From NCBI GenBank assembly GCA_031284475.1, contig JAISZV010000078.1:1-18029 (forward strand): DNA of 18,029 bases. Direction: 5' to 3'. The notes beneath the pieces were generated by a model. It was not told where the DNA came from and made no database searches. It worked only from the letters and a program-made list of their open reading frames with translations. This document shows positions 14,442 through 18,029 of the stretch, piece after piece. The stretch is from Proteiniphilum sp. Its GTDB lineage: Bacteria; Bacteroidota; Bacteroidia; Bacteroidales; Dysgonomonadaceae. Made by a program: the position numbers and the translations under genes. How positions within the stretch are numbered: position 1 is the stretch's first letter; each line of letters starts with the position of its first letter.

Positions 14442-15665
14442 CTATTCTTCATCGTAGCGCTGATACAGGAAATCGTTATAGGGAAAGCGGGTGATGTGGA
14501 TCTCTTTTGCCTTGTTGTAAATGATCTGTTTCAGGTTGTCGATATTTGTTTTTTCTCGAGCTGAGATAAAGATGCAATTTTCTTTCATCTTGTTCATCCA
14601 TGTTTGTTTAAGCTCTTCGAGGGTGTAATTCTCCCGTTTTTTAGGGGTAAGGTCGTCCTCATCCTTGGCTACATGGGAAAAAGCGTCGATTTTGTTGAAG
14701 ACGAGGATGGAGAGCTTTTCGGTCTCGTCGATCTCGAACAGGGTTTTTTCCACCACCTCTATCTGTTCTTCAAAAGCGGGATGCGAAATATCTACTACAT
14801 GCACCAGTATGTCGGCTTCGCGCACCTCGTCGAGGGTCGATTTGAATGATTCTATCAGGTGGGTGGGGAGTTTGCGGATAAAACCAACGGTGTCCGTAAG
14901 CAGGAACGGCAGGTTTTCGATGGTTACTTTGCGTACGGTAGTATCGAGCGTGGCAAAGAGTTTGTTTTCGGCGAAGACCTCGCTTTTGCTGAGCAGGTTC
15001 ATCAGGGTAGATTTCCCTACGTTGGTATATCCCACCAGCGCTATGCGCACCAGTTTTCCCCGGTTCTTGCGCTGTACGGCCTTTTGTTTGTCAATCTCTT
15101 TGAGTTCCTGTTTCAGGCGGGAGATTTTGTCGAGAATAATACGGCGGTCGGTTTCCAACTGTGTTTCGCCCGGGCCGCGCATGATGGTGCCGCCTCCGCC
15201 CCGTTGGCGTTCGAGGTGCGTCCACAAGCGGGTCAGCCGGGGCAGCAGGTACTGGTATTGCGCCAGTTCCACCTGCGCTTTGGCGTGTGCTGTTTGGGCG
15301 CGCATGGCAAAAATGTCGAGGATAAGGCTGGTGCGATCCATGATACGGATATTGAGCTCCTTTTCGATGTTGCGAAGTTGGCGGGCCGACAGTTCGTCGT
15401 CGAAGATAACCACGCCTACTTCATTTTCTTCCTCTTTCGCGTAGCTTTCTATCTCTTCGAGCTTTCCTTTGCCTACGAATGTTGCTGTGTTAGGCGTTTC
15501 CAGGCGTTGTATGAAACGCTTTGCCGGGATAAGCCCTGCCGTTTCGGCCAGAAAAGCCAGTTCGTCGAGGTACTCTTTCACCTTCTCTTCGTTCTGATCG
15601 GGTGTGATAAGCCCTACCAGCAGGGCGTTTTCTTTTTTTATTTCGTTGGTGATGAAATCTTTCAT
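14442..15665 (-). CDS. hflX: GTPase HflX, ribosome-associated
   Basis: The protein has 407 residues. The N-terminal HflX domain includes ATFVGKGKLEEI, VVIFDDELSARQLRNIEKEL and IMDRTSLILDIFAMRAQTAHAKAQVELAQ, then RGGGGTIMRGPGETQLETDRR (GPGETQLE at 164-171). The G domain has the P-loop GYTNVGKST (212-220), DTVGF (258-262), and NKID (324-327). HflX binds the large subunit at the E site and splits stalled or hibernating 70S ribosomes. The gene converges on creD with only 18 bases between stops. It lies 59 bases after the outer-membrane protein gene on the same strand. Confidence 0.97.
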   Translation of the reverse strand: MKDFITNEIKKENALLVGLITPDQNEEKVKEYLDELAFLAETAGLIPAKRFIQRLETPNTATFVGKGKLEEIESYAKEEENEVGVVIFDDELSARQLRNIEKELNIRIMDRTSLILDIFAMRAQTAHAKAQVELAQYQYLLPRLTRLWTHLERQRGGGGTIMRGPGETQLETDRRIILDKISRLKQELKEIDKQKAVQRKNRGKLVRIALVGYTNVGKSTLMNLLSKSEVFAENKLFATLDTTVRKVTIENLPFLLTDTVGFIRKLPTHLIESFKSTLDEVREADILVHVVDISHPAFEEQIEVVEKTLFEIDETEKLSILVFNKIDAFSHVAKDEDDLTPKKRENYTLEELKQTWMNKMKENCIFISAREKTNIDNLKQIIYNKAKEIHITRFPYNDFLYQRYDEE

Positions 15666-15724
15666 TCGGTTATCTGTTCAAATTCAATTCTCATTTGCAC
15701 ATTGTAATCACGCTCTTTGCAATG

Positions 15725-16225
15725 CTAAAACCAAAACCCGATCCCTGCCGTAAAGAGCGCTTGCGAGTAATCGGGGATGAACTGGTATTTCAGTTCAAAA
15801 TTGGCGCGCACCCTGTAGGCAATATCATGCTGGAATCCGAGGCCAAGATTGGCTCCCAGGCGGTGTTTTGTACAATCTTGCGGGGAAGCGCCGCTACTCT
15901 TTGATGCATCGTACCTCCATTGGGAATAATGGACGCCGGCAACCGGGTATAACGAAGCGGAATAGGAAAGGGGAAGGATGTAATGCGCATCGGCGTCTGT
16001 CATCCACATGCCTTTTCCTTTTCGTTCGATGAAGTAGGTGAACGAGGGGGCAAACCGTATATTGTTGGTATAATAATAGTGGGCGTGCACGCCGCCTCCT
16101 GCGCTGTTGACCGCCGCTCCATACCCGGCATGAACGCCCAAACCGAAGGTGCCTTCAAATTGCGCCCGTACTTCCGGCGCGAAAAACAGCGCCAAAAAGA
16201 AAATCAAAATAAAAACCCGTTTCAT
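15725..16225 (-). CDS. Small outer-membrane beta-barrel protein
   Basis: The protein has 166 residues. The signal peptide MKRVFILIFFLALFFAPEVRA is followed by QFEGTFGLGVHAGYG. The mature part shows alternating hydrophobic and polar residues with many aromatic and Gly residues, for example GGGVHAHYYYTNNIRFAPSFTYF and YPVAGVHYSQWRYD. It ends GIGFWF, a C-terminal aromatic typical of barrels inserted by the BAM machinery. The size suggests an eight-stranded OmpA/OmpX-like barrel. Substrate and role are unknown. It lies between mnmA and hflX on one strand, possibly co-transcribed. Confidence 0.8.
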   Translation of the reverse strand: MKRVFILIFFLALFFAPEVRAQFEGTFGLGVHAGYGAAVNSAGGGVHAHYYYTNNIRFAPSFTYFIERKGKGMWMTDADAHYILPLSYSASLYPVAGVHYSQWRYDASKSSGASPQDCTKHRLGANLGLGFQHDIAYRVRANFELKYQFIPDYSQALFTAGIGFWF

Positions 16226-16354
16226 ATTTTCAATTACTGATTACCAATCGTCAAATCAATTCATTCTTCCGGCTGTGGCTTCGCCTTGCCGCCGTTGCAT
16301 CTTCCCATTGCGCTACCGTCTTGCCGTTCCGTTTCATCGCTTCGTCTTCCCGCA

Positions 16355-17419
16355 TTAGTAAATCATGCCGCTTCCGAGGCAAAGTTTTTTCTCTTTATCA
16401 TAAATAACGCCGAACTGCCCGGCGGCGATGCCCTGTACCGGCTCGGCGGAATGGATGCGGTACATGTCGCCGGTTTTTGAAATGCGTCCCGGCGTGAAAT
16501 CCGGCGTGTGCCTTATTTTGAACGTAATTTCCTTTTCGCCTTCAAAATCGCCCCAGGGGTCTTTGGTGATAAAGTCGAAGCCCTGCAAGTTGATGGTTTC
16601 GCCGTACTGGTGTTTCGTGTCGTAGCCTTTGGAAACATAAATAATATTTCGCTGCACATCTTTCTTGATCACGAACCAGGGGCCGCCGCTCAATCCGAGG
16701 CCTTTGCGCTGGCCGATGGTATGAAACCAGAAGCCCTGATGCTTTCCCAGTATATTTCCGGTTTCCAGTTCTACGATAAGCCCTTCTTTCCGGCCCAGGT
16801 AGCGTTCGATAAATTCATTGTAATTCACTTTTCCCAGGAAGCAAATTCCCTGGCTGTCCTTGCGTTGGGCCGAGGGTAGTTTTTCGCGGGCGGCGATAGC
16901 GCGCACTTCCGGTTTGAGCAGACGCCCGATAGGGAACATCAATTTGGAAACCTGCACGTAGCTTATCTGCCCTAAAAAATAGGTCTGATCCTTTACATGG
17001 TCTTTCGCCGTGGAGAGCCAGGTTAGCCCGTCCAACGCCGTGGTGGAGGCATAGTGGCCGGTGGCTATTTTATCGAACTGATGGCCCCATTTCTGCTCAA
17101 AGACGCCGAATTTGATCAGCTTGTTGCACATCATATCGGGATTGGGGGTCAGTCCCCGTTTCACGGAATCTATGGTGTAGCGCACCACGCTGTCCCAATA
17201 CTCCTCGTGCAGCGATACAACTTCAAAACGGCAACCATATTTCCGGGCGATGAACGACACAATCTCAATATCTTCCTCCGACGGGCAGTCGATATAGCCC
17301 TCCTTGTCCTCCATCCCTATCTTTATATAAAAGATGGACGGGTTGTAGCCCATCTCTTTTAATTGATGTACTACAACCGAACTGTCCACTCCCCCGGAAA
17401 CCAATGCCGCTATTTCCAT
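16355..17419 (-). CDS. mnmA: tRNA-specific 2-thiouridylase MnmA
   Basis: The protein has 354 residues, normal for the family. The PP-loop is SGGVDSS at residues 8-14. The catalytic Cys98 lies in [13 protein letters not shown] and the second Cys193 in DSQGICFLG. Further motifs are [36 protein letters not shown] and the C-terminal GQFGVIYD. MnmA activates U34 of tRNA-Lys, -Glu and -Gln with ATP and inserts sulfur. The start is the ATG at 17419, about 35 bases after a perfect -7 box. Some Bacteroidetes carry two mnmA copies; whether this is the only one cannot be told from this window. Confidence 0.95.
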   Translation of the reverse strand: MEIAALVSGGVDSSVVVHQLKEMGYNPSIFYIKIGMEDKEGYIDCPSEEDIEIVSFIARKYGCRFEVVSLHEEYWDSVVRYTIDSVKRGLTPNPDMMCNKLIKFGVFEQKWGHQFDKIATGHYASTTALDGLTWLSTAKDHVKDQTYFLGQISYVQVSKLMFPIGRLLKPEVRAIAAREKLPSAQRKDSQGICFLGKVNYNEFIERYLGRKEGLIVELETGNILGKHQGFWFHTIGQRKGLGLSGGPWFVIKKDVQRNIIYVSKGYDTKHQYGETINLQGFDFITKDPWGDFEGEKEITFKIRHTPDFTPGRISKTGDMYRIHSAEPVQGIAAGQFGVIYDKEKKLCLGSGMIY

Positions 17420-17451
17420 CTCTTACCTCGCCTTGCGTTTGCTTTGCACTG

Positions 17452-17459
17452 CAAAGGTA
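17452..17459 (-). promoter_or_regulatory. Candidate promoter (-7 box) for mnmA
   Basis: On the minus strand the sequence is TACCTTTG followed by C, an exact TAnnTTTG match, about 32 bases before the mnmA ATG. It is preceded by TTATTTG. Confidence 0.65.
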
Positions 17460-17471
17460 CAAATAAGATGC

Positions 17472-17578
17472 GATTTGGGATGTATGATTTGGGATGTATG
17501 ATCTGGGATCTGGGATTTGGGATTTAGGATTTAGGATGTAATGATGTATGATGATGTGATGATTTGGGATTTGGGAGG
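17472..17578. repeat. Degenerate GATTTGGGAT-type repeat tract upstream of mnmA
   Basis: The 14-base unit GATTTGGGATGTAT occurs twice in exact tandem (17472-17485, 17486-17499). It then decays into GATCTGGGAT, GATTTAGGAT, GATGATGTGAT and again GATTTGGGAT. There is no ORF and no promoter box in the tract. Like the tract after maf, it is intergenic filler of unknown origin. Confidence 0.85.
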
Positions 17579-17603
17579 GTGCGGTATCGCTTGCCTGCCC
17601 CTG

Positions 17604-17632
17604 CGGGGTAATATTTTCATACTTTTACCCCG
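17604..17632. repeat. 8-bp perfect inverted repeat with a competing hairpin, upstream of the 42-bp array
   Basis: CGGGGTAA (17604-17611) and TTACCCCG (17625-17632) are perfect reverse complements over a 13-base spacer. The GGGG (17605-17608) could instead pair with the CCCC at 17598-17601 in a tight hairpin, so two exclusive folds are possible. It lies about 40 bases before the candidate promoter of the repeat locus. Confidence 0.6.
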
Positions 17633-17672
17633 GAAAATTTTATACATTTGTCTGTAATTTAAAAAATTCGTG

Positions 17673-17680
17673 TATATTTG
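17673..17680 (+). promoter_or_regulatory. Candidate promoter for the right-end short ORF and 42-bp repeat array
   Basis: TATATTTG matches TAnnTTTG and is followed by C. A TTTG at 17647-17650 lies 22 bases upstream and could serve as the -33 element. It points rightward to the 29-codon ORF and the array. Confidence 0.55.
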
Positions 17681-17793
17681 CAACCGGTTGGTTGATGAAT
17701 CCTTCTGCTGATTGAATGATTCGATACTTCGCACATTAGTCACATTGTTACATTGTCACATTAACCACCGGCACATTAAGTAAATTCGCAGAT

Positions 17794-17883
17794 ATGAAAA
17801 GTCTTTTGAACACTACCACCCCGCGCACCGAAATGCTTACGGGCTTTTTTGTGTTCAGATTTACCCCCCCCCCTATACACTGA
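17794..17883 (+). CDS. Short ORF (29 codons) running into a poly-C tract; possible 5' end of a phase-variable gene
   Basis: The ATG at 17794 opens MKSLLNTTTPRTEMLTGFFV, continues through FRFT into Pro codons made by the C tract, and ends PIH-stop just after. I recognise no family, and there is no good signal peptide. With one C fewer the frame would continue PLYTENQS... to the window edge; with one C more it would continue PYTLKINL... to the edge. In both cases it would read through the 42-bp repeats. A promoter box lies about 115 bases upstream. It may be a real start that is switched by slippage, the remnant of a gene, or chance. The repeat units show no excess of third-position change, so coding of the array is unproven. 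Confidence 0.35.
   Translation: MKSLLNTTTPRTEMLTGFFVFRFTPPPIH
17864..17873 (+). repeat. C10 homopolymer tract
   Basis: Ten consecutive C residues lie inside the short ORF, near its end. Homopolymers of this length are prone to slipped-strand length change during replication, and are also a site of sequencing error. Confidence 0.9.
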
Positions 17884-17904
17884 AAATCAATCTGTTACAT
17901 CATT

Positions 17905-18029
17905 CTCCCCAACCCGCGTGGAAAGGGTGCCCGATACGCAGGCAAGTTCCCCAACATGGCTGGGAAAGGTGCTTCACATGTCAGCAAGTCTCCCAGGACG
18001 CTTGGGGGCGTTGCTTCCCATGTCGGCAA
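17905..18029 (+). repeat. Array of degenerate 42-bp direct repeats, cut by the right edge
   Basis: Three adjacent units at 17905-17946, 17947-17988 and 17989-18029 (last base missing) align without gaps. Conserved positions include CCCA near the start, GTGG/TGGG in the middle, TGC, ATG and GGCAAG/AGCAAG at the end. Units 2 and 3 are closest to each other. All three forward frames are stop-free through the array. One frame reads VPQHGWERCFTCQQ then VSQDAWGRCFPCRQ; another reads ASSPTWLGKVLHMS then ASLPGRLGALLPMS. Differences fall evenly on the three codon positions, so no frame is clearly selected. CCCA/TGGG can pair within units 2 and 3. There are no unique spacers, so this is not a CRISPR array. 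Confidence 0.85.

Noticed and set aside
14439..14460. GCGCTA/TAGCGC hairpin at the creD-hflX junction as a shared terminator.
   Set aside because: The stem lies within the last codons of hflX and is not followed by a T run on either strand, so it does not look like an intrinsic terminator.
14665..15707. Two long plus-strand ORFs opposite hflX.
   Set aside because: hflX shows all GTPase motifs on the minus strand. The plus-strand products are low-quality Ser/Arg-rich or Phe-rich translations without recognisable domains.
16251..16337. A 28-residue minus-strand ORF (MKRNGKTVAQWEDATAARR...) between mnmA and the outer-membrane protein gene.
   Set aside because: It is short and Arg/Lys rich, in a stretch of degenerate repeats such as CGTCTTCCC and GCCTTGCCG. 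There is no promoter or domain. It was left out as chance.
5320..17700. Kinase coiled-coil repeat (42 bp) and right-end array unit (42 bp) as one repeat family.
   Set aside because: The equal length is coincidence: the sequences do not resemble each other.
17905..18029. CRISPR array at the right end.
   Set aside because: The 42-bp units abut with no spacers of unique sequence, and no cas gene is nearby.

Overview
The window reads as chromosomal DNA of a Bacteroidota member, probably order Bacteroidales. Three things support this. Gene starts mostly lack Shine-Dalgarno sequences, and many are preceded by the Bacteroidetes -7 promoter box TAnnTTTG (upstream of nusB, the hexosaminidase gene, rplY, mnmA and the right-end repeat locus). 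Several proteins have forms typical of the group: a NusB of about 308 residues next to YajC, an HU-related protein with a short extended N-terminus, an L25/CTC-Pth-S4-Maf gene string, and an aspartate kinase beginning VEKIGGTSM. The assignment rests on motif recognition, not on a database search.

Layout. Positions 1-1273 (minus strand) hold the housekeeping pair nusB-yajC; yajC runs off the left edge. Positions 1438-5493 (minus) hold a visibly AT-rich three-gene signalling operon: a 955-residue hybrid-less sensor histidine kinase, a stand-alone receiver protein, and a signal-peptide/one-TM protein. This is the most accessory-looking part of the window. The kinase gene carries two in-frame tandem duplications (42 bp in the coiled coil, 93 bp directly after the catalytic histidine). 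The receiver shows an older internal duplication of about 25 residues. A 22-bp triplicated hairpin repeat lies just upstream of the operon. Positions 5586-5972 encode an HU-family protein, divergent from a secreted GH20 beta-N-acetylhexosaminidase (6170-8074).

Positions 8101-10369 (plus) are a compact housekeeping run: rplY (L25/CTC), pth, an HslR-like S4 protein and a Maf pyrophosphatase. A low-complexity repeat tract (10365-10556) separates it from an aspartate kinase gene (10558-11937), which ends in a clear intrinsic terminator. Next comes a translationally coupled trio (12029-14423): a polytopic membrane protein, a small winged-helix regulator and CreD. It meets hflX (minus) head to head. 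On the minus strand mnmA, a small outer-membrane beta-barrel gene and hflX lie in one direction.

Positions 17420-18029 hold no conventional gene but are rich in structure: degenerate 14-bp repeats, an inverted repeat, a good promoter, a 29-codon ORF running into a C10 homopolymer, and the start of an array of 42-bp direct repeats cut by the window edge. One C fewer or one C more in the tract would fuse the short ORF to either of two other reading frames that stay open to the edge. This possible slipped-strand switch and the repeat-rich kinase operon are the two items most worth following up. No complete mobile element, tRNA, rRNA or CRISPR array was seen.
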